From positions 200,007,173 through 200,071,172 of the forward strand of contig CM030366.1 of NCBI GenBank assembly GCA_017893485.1: a stretch of DNA of 64,000 bases, given 5' to 3'. Origin of the DNA: Hemerocallis citrina (lineage: Eukaryota; Streptophyta; Magnoliopsida; Asparagales; Asphodelaceae). Shown here one piece after another: positions 9,361 through 19,007 of the stretch (positions within the stretch are counted from its first letter, which is position 1; every line of letters starts with the position of its first letter). A program made the position numbers and the translations under genes. Under the pieces are notes generated by a model. The model saw only the letters and a program-made list of their open reading frames with translations, made no database searches and was not told where the DNA came from.

Positions 9361-10077
9361 CTTTGGTCTTGTAGATGGATATATTGTTATCCGATCTATG
9401 GCATTATTGGTGATCGATTGTTGGACATACATTGTGGTACTGAGAATTGTTGACAGTTGGACATATTCTGAGTTGTGAGGATTACTGTTTGTTCAGAACA
9501 GTCGACTGGTTCATAAGACAGTCGACTGTACCGTACAGTTAAGCTGTACATATTTTGAGAGAGATTGATTGATTGATACTTGATCGTTGGTATTGTTTCT
9601 TGACTCGGCTTCACTCATGTACTGGCCTATCGTTCTTGTTTCAGATTACATGTTCAGTTTATGTATTTTTGTTCAGTACATGTTGCTTATGTTTAGTTGT
9701 TTTGTTTATGTTTGTTGTTTATATCACTCACACCATTTATGGCTGACCCCGTAGTTTTGGGGGTTAGGGTTCAACTCTAGCCTCACATGTTGCAGGTTGC
9801 TTAGAATTGGAGGCTTGGATGCTTGGGTTAGCTATAGAGATTATGAGTGTTATAATAGAGCCTTGGGTAATTTGTAAAGAGAAAGAGTTGTAATAGTTAA
9901 ATGTATTTTAAGGTGTTTTGTATTTCCGCTGCATTGTAAAAGATTATTGTAATAAAGATTTGGAATAAAATGATTTGAGTTTTGGTCTATGTATATTGTT
10001 ACATTGAAGTGGATCGCTGGGAAAGTGCCACGTATTTTCTAAGTTCTCGTATTAGAAATTCGGGGCGCTACATTATT

Positions 10078-10779
10078 GAGCACTAGCCATAAGAACACTC
10101 TGACTTTAAGGGGAGTTTTTGCCTTCCACAACACCTGTGCCCAGCTGGGCCTGCATCCTCGAAAGTGGATCCGATGATACAGAGATCTCACCGAGAAAGC
10201 GCCCTTGTTCTCGAGTCCCCAACGCTTCTAATCTGGGCCTTGTGTGCACCTCATGCCTACCCGTGTGATGTGTGCTTGCATGTCGAGCAATTGCTGGTGT
10301 AAATTTGGGGTGAGCGTTCCTCGGAACGCCGGCTTCCAGCCTCCCCTTTTCCATCCTTCGGCAACGGTTATATTCGGTTGACTCGACCTCTCATACAGGT
10401 CTGGGAATGTTTCCTTCAGGGAATGGGTTCCACACCACCTATCCCACCAGAATCTGGTGGATCGGCCATTGCCGATAGTCGACGTAACTGCCAAGTTGAA
10501 GGGGTCGCTAGTCTTGGCAATTCCTTTCCAGAGCCGCGAAACTTTAGTCTCTACTCGGAACCCAAGATTTCTCGTGCCTTTTCCCCTTAGATAAGGTTGA
10601 ATGAACTCCTGCCAACCTTCCCCGCTATTGTGGAATACCTTCCACCACCACTTTCCCAGCAAGGCAAGGTTCATATCTCTGGGTCGATGATGCCTAGCCC
10701 TCCATGTCTCTTCTTCATGCAAGCGATACTCCATTTGATGAGGTGGTAACCTCCTTTCTCCGAATCTGACCCCTTCCAA
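10078..10779 (-). pseudogene. LINE ORF2 region between RT and zf-RVT, frameshifted
   Basis: The frame at 10228-10779 shows the typical plant L1 stretch after RT: N-L-A-L-L-G-K-W-W-W-K near residues 37-47 and T-R-F-W-W-D-R-W at about residues 107-114. It shifts frame near 10230 and continues to 10078, where the solo LTR and its TTATT duplication interrupt it. Coding resumes on the far side at 7298. Confidence 0.8.
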
Positions 10780-11995
10780 AGGAATCGTTTACGAATTCGA
10801 TCAATCCTCTGGATCACCCACCTTGGAAGCTCGAAAAAAGACATGTAGTAGATTGGCAGGTTAGACAGCACTGAGTTGATGAGTACCACTTTGCCCCCAA
10901 GTGATAGCAATTTACCTTTCCAACCCGACAATCTGTCCTCTACCCTGTAAATGATAGGCAGCCAGTCTGCTTTAGATAATTTTCCTGGCCGAAGTGGTAG
11001 CCCTAGGTATTTGATAGGGAAGCCACTCGTCGTACAGTTCAAGATAGTAGCGTGTTCCCCTGCTTTATCATCGGATAGGGAAATTGGGGTCAGCGCACTC
11101 TTGTTAAAATTAATCCTCAGGCCTGACCAGGCCTCAAAACAGTATAGGGTCCCTTTAAAGCAGGCAGTTTCTCGTCTAGACCCATTACCAAAGAGTAGGG
11201 TGTCATCTGCGTATTGCAGGATTGAACATCCTTTAGTAGATGTGAAACTGGCCACTGGCGTGATCCAACCTTTTTCCTGGCAGTTCTCTAGCATAACCCT
11301 CAGTACATCCGCTACGATAGTAAACAGGAGAGGTGATAGAGGGTCCCCTTGTCTGAGACCCTTCCTGCAAGGGAACGGCTGACCCGACCTACCATTCACT
11401 GATATGGCCATCTTGCTAGTCTGTAAGCACTGCCTGATCCAGCTGATCCATTTATTCCCAAAGCCCCTACCCCTGAGAGCTTCCAGCAAGCATTCCCAAT
11501 CGACCGAGTCATAAGCTTTCTCAAAGTCCAGCTTCAACAGAAAGCTCGGAGAGTTGGTAGTATGGCAGCGGTGGATAACTTGTTCCGCCGTTGCCACACA
11601 ATCTAGGATATTTCTACCCTTAATGAAGCCTGTTTAAGATTTGTTGATAAGGCTGTCCATAATGCTCCCCAGGCGGATAGCTAGGATTTTTGTAATAATC
11701 TTCGCCGAGCAATTTATTAGGCTGATTGGCCTAAAGTCACCCACTTTCGATGCCTCTTCCCGTTTGGGAATCAGGACTACCTCCACAAAATTAAACATTC
11801 CTAATCTGAGCTTGTTATTGAAAAAGTCGTCCAGTAATGCCAGATAGTCCCCTTTAATTTCTTCCCAGAAAATTTGGAAGAACATCATTGGGAAGCCATC
11901 TGGCCCTGGCAACTTGTCCGCTCCCATGTGACTGATAGCCTTTTTAACTTCCTCCTCTGAGAACGGAGCCTCCAGGCAGGATAGCGTAGGCGATG
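10671..11995 (-). pseudogene. LINE ORF2 reverse transcriptase
   Basis: Non-LTR RT read in two adjoining pieces. The 5' piece (11634-11995) carries P-G-P-D-G-F and L-I-P-K followed by F-R-P-I-S-L. An in-frame stop at 11634, most simply a CAA-to-TAA change, separates it from T-G-F-I-K-G-R. The 3' piece (10671-11597) carries D-F-E-K-A-Y-D-S-V, G-L-R-Q-G-D-P-L-S-P-L-L-F and the catalytic Y-A-D-D-T. It continues through K-Y-L-G-L-P-L and W-K-G-K-L-L-S. This is a pseudogene with well-kept motifs. The enzyme would copy the element's RNA at the nicked target. Confidence 0.92.
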
Positions 11996-12002
11996 ACTCG
12001 AT

Positions 12003-12877
12003 CTAGTAAGTCTGCCAGAATTCATGCCTGAATAGGACCCGGAAGTCATTCTTTATTCCCAAGAGTTCCTTGTAGTATCCTTGGAAGGTTGTGGAAATCA
12101 ATTGTTCATCTTGTACCGTCCCCGAGCTTGTTTCTAAGGATAAAATAAGATTGGACCTGCGCCTTGCACTTGCCACTCGGTTGAAGAAGGCCGTGTTCAT
12201 GTCTCCCTCTTTGAGCCACAAAATTCTAGATCTTTGTTGCCATTTGATTTCTTCCATCTTATAGAGATTAGCAATATTCTCACGGAACTCTAGGAGTTTA
12301 TTCCTTTCCTCCTGAGACAGGTCTCTCGATTCCTCCAGTCTTTCAAGTTGATCAATTCCTTCCAACAAGGAATCTTTTGCACGCCAGTTGGTCGAGAACC
12401 TAGACCGGTTCCATTTACGCAGCCGATTTCTCAATCTGCAAATTTTTTCACACCAACGGCCCGCAGCATCTGAGCTAGTCACTGGGAGCGCCCAGTTTTC
12501 CATCACCAGGTGGTGAAACCCCTGAATCTCCAGCCAGGCCTTCTCAAATCGGAATTTTCTATGTCTTTTGGCACCCTGGAGCCCAATGTCAAGAAGGATT
12601 GGAGAGTGATCTAAAGTTGGTCTAAGGATCGATCTAGCCATTGCAAGAGGAAACTTAGCCTCCCAATCCATCGAAACTAGAATCCTGTCCAATTTTTCCA
12701 TAATCGGAGTAGCCTGCATGTTAGACCACGTAAATAGTCTATCGTTGATAGGGATATCTATCAGCTCAAGATCCGTGATCACCCTATTGAACTCTTCCCT
12801 GTGCCTGTCACTGGAACCTCTACCCTTGTGTTCGAACGCAAACCGGGTAATATTGAAGTCCCCCCCGACAATCCAGG
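12003..12877 (-). pseudogene. LINE ORF2 endonuclease domain and linker (5'-truncated)
   Basis: The frame is open from the element's truncated end at 12877 and does not begin with a start codon. It shows the AP-endonuclease motifs G-G-D-F-N-I (near 12850) and L-T-W-S-N-like F-T-W-S-N, then the L-D-H-S-P-I motif containing the catalytic histidine. A basic, coiled linker with W-L-K-E-G-D and F-F-N-R follows before reverse transcriptase. The family enzyme nicks target DNA to prime reverse transcription. The frame ends at a stop at 12003, just before the RT region, that interrupts the continuous ORF2. Confidence 0.85.
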
Positions 12878-13049
12878 TGCATCTTTGGTTAGTTTTTAAT
12901 AAAAAGTTTAATTATGTGGAGTAAGACTGTAGGAGCATGACTTCCAAATCAACAAAAGTGGAATAATTGTTTAATTGAGGATGCTATTATGAGACTCACC
13001 AAAACATGACTTTTCCATAAACAAAATTTAGGTTTTTCGGCATACTAAC

Positions 13050-13601
13050 TGTATATATATCACTTTAGGCTAGTTATATGGTTTAGATGACGTGGCACTT
13101 CCTGGCCGTCAGATCCCCTCAAATCTCGCTCTTCCCTGATCATCAGATCAACAGAAGTCCAACGGACCCCTACCCTTCTCAGGCCCACAAGCAAACGGGT
13201 TCGACCCGGCCCATTCGGGTCCCAGACCCGTTTGCCACTGCCTATAAATACCAGACCCCCTCCACTCTTCTGCAGGTAATAAAAACTCTCCCCACCTGAA
13301 CCCTAGCTGTCCAGTCTCTTTCTCAGTGACTGATTAGATCGTCGGAGAGCCTGCCGTCGGGATTGCTCCTGGTGTTTCTAGGCCGTGTGTAGGTACACGA
13401 GAGTCCGAGCATCCGAGCTGCGAGCATCTGAGCCGAGCTACTGGATCCAAGCTAAGCCCCCAACCTCTACCTCTTGACTCCTACACTCGAGCCAGTCCCG
13501 CTCCCCAGGATCAGTCCGACGCCAGTACTACAACTTCCACTTCACAAATTACAAGAACTCACACATGTTGCCCCCACACCCAAAAAACAAACAGCATCAG
13601 G
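13050..13601 (+). repeat. Probable 5' LTR of a Tat-type gypsy element
   Basis: The outer boundary is uncertain. A TATA box (TATAAATA, 13243-13250) sits in a GC-richer U3/R-like region. The right boundary is set by the primer-binding-like TTGGCACCGTCTGTGGAA at 13602-13619, a sequence close to that found just inside the 5' LTR of many plant Tat-type gypsy elements. The 3' LTR is not in the window because a family A LTR is inserted at 17512. Confidence 0.55.
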
Positions 13602-14265
13602 TTGGCACCGTCTGTGGAAACTCTGTTAGTACCATCGCCAGTCCGAGCCCGATCAGGGACGTCACCTCGAGTTTGAGCCCTTCCATGGCCCCCAAAGCCA
13701 GAAGGGCCATCACCGCGGCACGACACCCAGACCCTCCGCATCACAGCCGCACGGATGCCTAGGGTTCCAACCATCCTCGGGTCATTGGGACCTTCGAATG
13801 CAACTAATTTACGCCGCGTCATCTCAGATCGGCAGGCCAGCCGGATCAGGGGAGAGGCCGCTTCCAACTTGGTCTCGAACCATCGCCGACGGCTGTCTCA
13901 GGCGCGCTATCCAGAACACAGTCGCTCACACCAGGGACATCCGCCCCCGCAGGACCCGATGGGGCAAGCCCCCGTCACAAGGGTCGAGTTCCAAAATTTC
14001 CGGGATGAGATCCTCCAAGCCATCCGAGGCGGACAGACCACCGAGGTCTGTAACAGTTCCGACCTCCGGTCAGGTCAGGAGACGGCGAATCCCGTGGATC
14101 GGCCTGCCCCCAAAAGATGGAGAACCGCGTCGCCCATCTCGGCGAGGGCGGATCGGTACCGGGTCGCGGTCATCGGAAAACTGGACCCCCTTTCTCCCCC
14201 CAAATCCTAGAAGCCGAGATCCCTCAGAATTTCAGGCCTCCTCAATTTGAGACCTACAATGGACT
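13602..14265 (+). pseudogene. Tat-type gypsy gag N-terminal region, frameshifted
   Basis: A gag-like start M-A-P-K-A-R-R at 13684 runs to a stop at 13762. Coding then continues in other frames with V-T-R-V-E-F-Q-N-F-R-D-E at about 13976-14011. After another frame change comes P-Q-I-L-E-A-E-I-P followed by F-E-T-Y-N-G (14200-14265), the run that in Tat gag proteins opens the capsid domain. Nucleotide composition is GC-rich compared with neighbours. It breaks off at about 14265, where an unrelated acidic gag fragment begins. Confidence 0.65.
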
Positions 14266-14545
14266 GGGTGAGCGCTTGAAGAAGAAGAGGACCCAGAAGA
14301 AGAACCAGAGGAGAAGGAAGTAGAACCATTCGAGATAGAAGAAGAATTTCCCGAGTCCAGGGAGATTACTCTACCTCCGCCTGATCTTCCCGAAGACTCC
14401 CCAGAAGAAGGACTTGTTCCAGACAACCCAAATGACATTGTTACTTCTCCTCGACGGGAATTGGATGCTTAAAAATGGAGAGTTAACCACTTGGAGTTAC
14501 AGCAGGCACAAGACAAGGAGCGCATCCGGGTTATCTGGGCAAACG
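14266..14545 (+). pseudogene. Acidic gag fragment of the family A chromovirus
   Basis: This stretch is nearly identical to the Glu-rich gag N-terminus at 34900-35080 (+) and 35090-35400 (-). It includes the GAGGACCCAGAAGAAGAACC run, the E-I-T-x-P-P-P-D-L-P stretch and the downstream TTACAGCAGGCACAAGACAA. It is foreign to the surrounding Tat element, so a piece of another retrotransposon family has been joined into it. No start or stop fits an independent gene. Confidence 0.75.
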
Positions 14546-14574
14546 ATCTGCTCCCCATGTGACATCTGTGGTAG

Positions 14575-14945
14575 TCTGAGAAAACTAGGGCGTGGCTCGA
14601 GGTCAATGTCGAATGTCGAGCCCCTTAACAGGAGAGAGTTGTCAGGTTGTGGCTCGGTGGCGTTGCCGAGCGCGTAGTCCAAGTAGTTTGAGAAAACTAG
14701 GGCGTGGCTCGAGGTCAATGCTGAATGTCGTACCCCCTTAACAGGAGAGAGTTGTCGGGTTATGGCTCGGTGGCGTTGCCGAGCTCGTAGCCCGGGTAGC
14801 TTGAGAAAACTAGGGCATTGCTCAAGGTCAATGTCGAATGTCGAACCCCCTTAACATGGTGTAAAAATAAAAGAAATGGGAGGAACCAAAATTACATTCA
14901 TTTTTTACATAATGGGAAGACACGTAGGTGCCGATTACAAAGGAT
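14575..14945 (-). repeat. Inverted copy of the Tat 3' tandem array and flank
   Basis: Three units of 112-113 bp (CTCGAGGTCAATG-type words at 14596, 14708, 14821) plus about 85 bp of neighbouring sequence are the reverse complement of 16555-16890. The landmark TAATGGGAAGACACGTAGGTG reads reversed at 16575-16595. A partial second copy of the landmark lies at 14953-14975. Confidence 0.9.
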
Positions 14946-14989
14946 CAGTTACATAATGGGAAGACATGTAGGTGCATATTACAAAAGAT

Positions 14990-15188
14990 GAGGTGGAGTA
15001 ATCTCCCTGGACTCGTGGTCAATCAGATCACAGGGGAGTACGAAGCTCGCGATGCTCGGATGGTGCAATACTTGGTAGTGGTCAGCCATCTCTTGGTGTC
15101 TTTTGAATACCACTCAGTAGAAAAAATCCCTAGGGAGCAGAATGCCCAGGCAGATTCACTATCAAAGCTCGCTTCGTCGTCCTTCTAA
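14990..15188 (+). pseudogene. Tat-type gypsy RNase H, C-terminal part
   Basis: The frame shows E-Y-E-A-R-D-A-R-M-V-Q-Y-L, then I-P-R-E-Q-N-A-Q-A-D-S-L-S-K-L-A. The second motif is the end of the RNase H domain, with the catalytic-region aspartate in A-D-x-L-S-K-L. Everything N-terminal (protease, RT, most of RNase H) is missing and replaced by the inverted repeat copy. Confidence 0.8.
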
Positions 15189-15189
15189 G

Positions 15190-16542
15190 GGCTCGACCAC
15201 ATCGTTCTGATCAAAGTCCTCCTCAAGCCCATCATCGACCTCCCTGAAGCCTCCTGCCTCACGACGATTCTTCAACCAGACAACTGGACGATGCCTATTC
15301 GAAAGTTCCTTTTGACGGGCGAACTCCCTTAAGATCGGTCTGAGGCAAGAAGAATCAGAGTCCGCTTGGAAAGATTCACCCTGATCAACGAGACGCTCTT
15401 CAAGCGCTCATACACCTTATCCGACGGCAAGCCCTACCTCCGTTGCCTAGCCCCTGACAAGGCCAGATACGCTCTAAAGGAACTGCACGAGGGGATCGGC
15501 GGATGTCACATGGGAAGCAGATCGTTCACCCGGAAGGCCTTAAATTACGGGTACTACTGGCCGACCATGCTACAAGACTCCCAGGACCTCGTCAGGAGAT
15601 GTGGCCCTTGCCAAAGGTTCTCATCGGTGAAAAGACTCCCATAGGCCAATCTTCGATCCCTTTCCAGTCCGACCCCCCTTTGCTATGTGGGAGATGGATC
15701 TGGTGGTCCCTTTCCACAAGCAACGAGCCAAAGAAAATTCTTGGTGGTGGCCATCGACTACTTCACCAAGTGGATCGAGGTAGAACCTCTGGCCTCCATC
15801 ACTGAGCACCAAATTCAGCAATTCTTCTAGAAGCACATCATCTTCCGATTCGGGATCCCTCAGGTGCTCATTACCGACAACGATACCCAATTCGCAGGCA
15901 AAAAATTTCAGAAATTCTACGAAGTCATCGGTGTCTAGCGATGCTTCTCATCGGTGTGCCACCCCCAATCAAATGGACAAGCCGAGAATGCAAACCGACA
16001 GATCCTGGACGATCTCAAAAAGCGGCTGGATAATTCACCAAAGGGTCTATAGGTCAATGAACTGACCAGTGTACTCTGGGTGCACCGGACCACTAAGAGG
16101 ATCCCCACGGGAGAATCCCCGTTCAACCTCACCTACGACACCGAGGTCATCATCCCCCTAGAGATCGGCCCTCCCCTCGCCCAGGGACATGGCCTTCAAC
16201 AAGGATGACAACTCCTCGGACCTCAGATTCAACCTGGATCTCATCGATGAGGTCAAGGAAAGATCCGTCATTCGAAGAAGCATATACCAATAGAGGATCG
16301 AGAAATTCTACAACAAGAAGGTCCATCCAACGAACATTAAACAAGGGGACCTCGTGCTCCAAAAGCTCGCGGTATCCAACCCCGGAGGAAAGCGGAAACT
16401 CTCGCCTAATTAGGAGGGCCCTTACAAGGTCTCCGAATTGCTCCGTTCTGGCACGTACCGACTCACAAACCTGGGGAGCAGGATGATCAAGAGGCCCTGA
16501 AATGCGGAGCACCTCATCAAGTTCCTTGAGGAAGAGGGCTAA
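15190..16542 (+). pseudogene. Tat-type gypsy integrase, several frame breaks
   Basis: The zinc-binding H2C2 region is intact at 15366-15644 (E-L-H-E-G-I-G-G-C-H, Y-Y-W-P-T-M, C-G-P-C-Q). The core follows in a shifted frame (about 15650-16170). It shows A-I-D-Y-F-T-K-W-I-E near 15750, I-T-D-N-D-T-Q-F near 15870 and C-H-P-Q-S-N-G-Q-A-E-N near 15960, covering the D,D,E residues but with stops between them. The C-terminal G-P-Y-K-V and Y-R-L lie at about 16415-16465, and the frame ends at a stop near 16540. A pseudogene of the strand-transfer enzyme. Confidence 0.85.
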
Positions 16543-16639
16543 ACTTATGTAACCGACCCTTTGTAATCGGCACCTACGTGTCTTCCCATTATGTAAAAAA
16601 TGAATGTAATTTTGGTTCCTCCCATTTCTTTTATTTTTA

Positions 16640-17511
16640 CACCATGTTAAGGGGCTTCAACATTCGGCATTGACCTCGAGCCACGCCCTAGTTTTCTCAA
16701 ACTACCTGGGCTACTGTTCGGCAACGCCACCGAGCCACAACCCGACAACTCTCTCCTGTTAAGGAGGCTCGACATTTGGCATTGACCTCGAGACACGCCC
16801 TAGTTTTCTCAAACTACCTGGGCTACGCGCTCGGCAACGCCACCAAGCCACAACCCGACAACTCTCTCCTGTTAAGGGGCTCAACATTCGACATTGACCT
16901 CGAGCCACACCCTAGTTTTCTCAAGCTACTTGGGCTACGCGCTCGGCAACGCCACCGAGCCACAACCCGACAACTCTCTCCTATTAAGGGGGTTCGACAT
17001 TCGGCATTGACCTCGAGCTATGCCCTAGTTTTCTCAAGCTACCTGGACTACGTGCTCGGCAACGCCACTGAGCCACAACCTGATAACTCTCTCCTATTAA
17101 GGGAGTTTGACATTCAATATTGACCTCGAGCCATGCCCTAGTTTTCTCAAACTACTTGGGCTACGCGCTCGGCAACGCCACCAAGCCACAACCCGAAAAC
17201 TCTCTCCTGTTAAGGGGGCTCAACATTCAGTATTGACCTCGAGCCGCGTCCTAGTTTTCTCAAACTACCTGGGCTACGCGCTCGGCAATGCCACCGAGCC
17301 ACAACCCGATAACTTTTTCCTATTAAGGGGGTTCGACATTCGGCATTGACCTCGAGCCATGCCCTATTTTTCTCAAACTATCTGGGCTACGCGCTCGGCA
17401 TTGCCACCGAGCCACAACCCGACAACTCTCTCCTGTAAGGGGGGTTCGACATTCGGCATTGACCTCGAGCCACGCCCTAATTTTCTCAAACTACCTGGGC
17501 TACGCACTCGG
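16640..17511 (+). repeat. Tat 3'-UTR tandem array, eight units of 112-114 bp
   Basis: TGACCTCGAG recurs at 16671, 16783, 16895, 17008, 17121, 17234, 17346 and 17460. Tandem arrays between the integrase end and the 3' LTR are known for Tat-lineage gypsy elements. The array is cut at 17511 by insertion of the family A LTR, so the Tat 3' LTR is not seen. Confidence 0.92.
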
Positions 17512-18084
17512 TGTAACACCCCACAATTTATTTTAAATTTTTAAAAATATATTTTTTACTTTTGCACGTATGATGCACGTGCAAATTTTTATTCTCATTT
17601 TATCACTCTCATTATCTATTTTTAGCATGCATAAATTTTATTTAGCCTTTTTAGTTAATCCATGAACCTAGAGATTAAATTATAGCCCATTAGGAGAAGA
17701 TCCCACTAGGATAATTAAATTTATTATTTAGAAGAGAGCCCATGAATCAAGCCCATTAGTAAAATTAAAAATTAAGTTGAGCTTGGACTAATACATGACA
17801 AGTTACAACTTTTAGTACATATTTAGGACTATAAAAATTGTACTTAATTTGTAGTGTGCATATGTACACTTGTACACATGTGTGGCCGAGTTATGCATAG
17901 GGAATAAGCTGGTTTTGGGATAGTGGGGGAGAGAGAAAGGTTGAAGTTTATGGGAGTTGAGTTTTTGAAAGGTTCGAAAGGTTAAGAGTTAGGAGTTTAG
18001 GAGTTAAGAAAATGAAGGGTTGGAAGAATTAAAAGAGAGAGTTATTAGGTTGAGAATTTTACACTTTAGACCCTAACAATACCC

Positions 18085-18092
18085 TATAAATA
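18085..18092 (+). promoter_or_regulatory. TATA box of the family A left LTR
   Basis: TATAAATA in the context AATACCCTATAAATAGAACC. The same box is present in the right LTR (44551-44558) and, reversed, in the inverted LTR (37419-37426). A splice-donor-like AAG|GTGGGTGA follows at 18291-18300. Confidence 0.7.
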
Positions 18093-19007
18093 GAACCCAC
18101 ATTTCTACTTCTCTTTTGCACCAAAAATAAAATCAAAAGAAGACAAAGAAAAAGAAAGAGAGAAGTGTGTTCTCATTTGGAGGAGTTCTCATTTGGAGGA
18201 GTCTTGCTAGGAGGAGAAGGTCTTTCTAGGAGTTGCTTTGGAGCTAGAAGTGGTGTTCCATCTTTCTTTTCATTGTTCAAACTTCAATTAAGGTGGGTGA
18301 TCTCCTTCTTTCTAAAGTAGAAGCTTGCATGCCAAATAATTTAAATGAGTAGTATAAGTTGAATGTGATATGTATCGATAAAATCCATGCAAGTATAACA
18401 TGCAATATTCTTGTTGAGACTTACTAAATGAATTGTTATCATGCTAATTAAAATGAAGAGTTCATAACATGAATCATGCTAGAATACGTGTAAACCTATG
18501 TATATGTGTGATATGTATGAGAAATTGTTAAAGAATGTTATTTTCTGACATATGCTTAGAGACATGATGATTTAGAAAGAAGAAAAAGAAAGAGAAAAAT
18601 AAATCTTTGGTTATTGCCATGAAACATGTCGACATTTGTTAAAGATACAAATTTTTGCATGAAGAACTTCATTTGAGATATTCATGATTGATTAAGAGAT
18701 ATGCTTGACTTAAATCACAAAAATTTGACTAGTATATTGGAGTACATGAACTAGCTGTAACAAACATGATTCTTAATTTCGAGTTTCGATGAGAAATACA
18801 GATTTTTGAATGTAAAAAGAAAGAGAAAAATCTATTTGAAAATAAAGATATATTCTAAAAATAAGTTTGAACTTGTTGATTTTGTTTTTAAGATTTATCT
18901 CAGTCCAAAAGAGAAGTTTATCCAATATCCTAAAAGATTGGATCATTGGATAAATAAAAAATAAATTTAGAAAAGAATTAAATTCAGAATAGTATGAACA
19001 GTATAAT

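Larger units (their letters stand above)
7304..10072 (+). mobile_element. Solo LTR (2769 bp) of the TR-GAG family
   Basis: The sequence starts TGTAGAACTCCG and ends CGGGGCGCTACA. A perfect 5-bp duplication TTATT flanks it (7299-7303, 10073-10077). It is related over its length to the LTRs of the element at 19008-26230, which lie in the opposite orientation. There is no second LTR or internal region, so it arose by LTR-LTR recombination after insertion into the LINE. It contains a TATA box, a GTCGAC palindrome array and a 72-bp tandem array. Confidence 0.93.
6574..12877 (-). mobile_element. L1-type LINE, 5'-truncated, split by a solo LTR
   Basis: Minus-strand L1 element with endonuclease, reverse transcriptase and C-terminal zf-RVT parts of ORF2. 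The flanking duplication is a perfect 20-bp TGCATCTTTGGTTAGTTTTT at 6554-6573 and 12878-12897. The left copy runs into a T stretch, which is the poly(A) tail in reverse. The 5' end lies inside the endonuclease, so ORF1 and the promoter were never inserted, as is common for LINEs. A 2769-bp solo LTR plus TSD interrupts it at 7299-10077. Without that insertion the element is about 3.5 kb. Several stops show it is dead. Confidence 0.93.
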
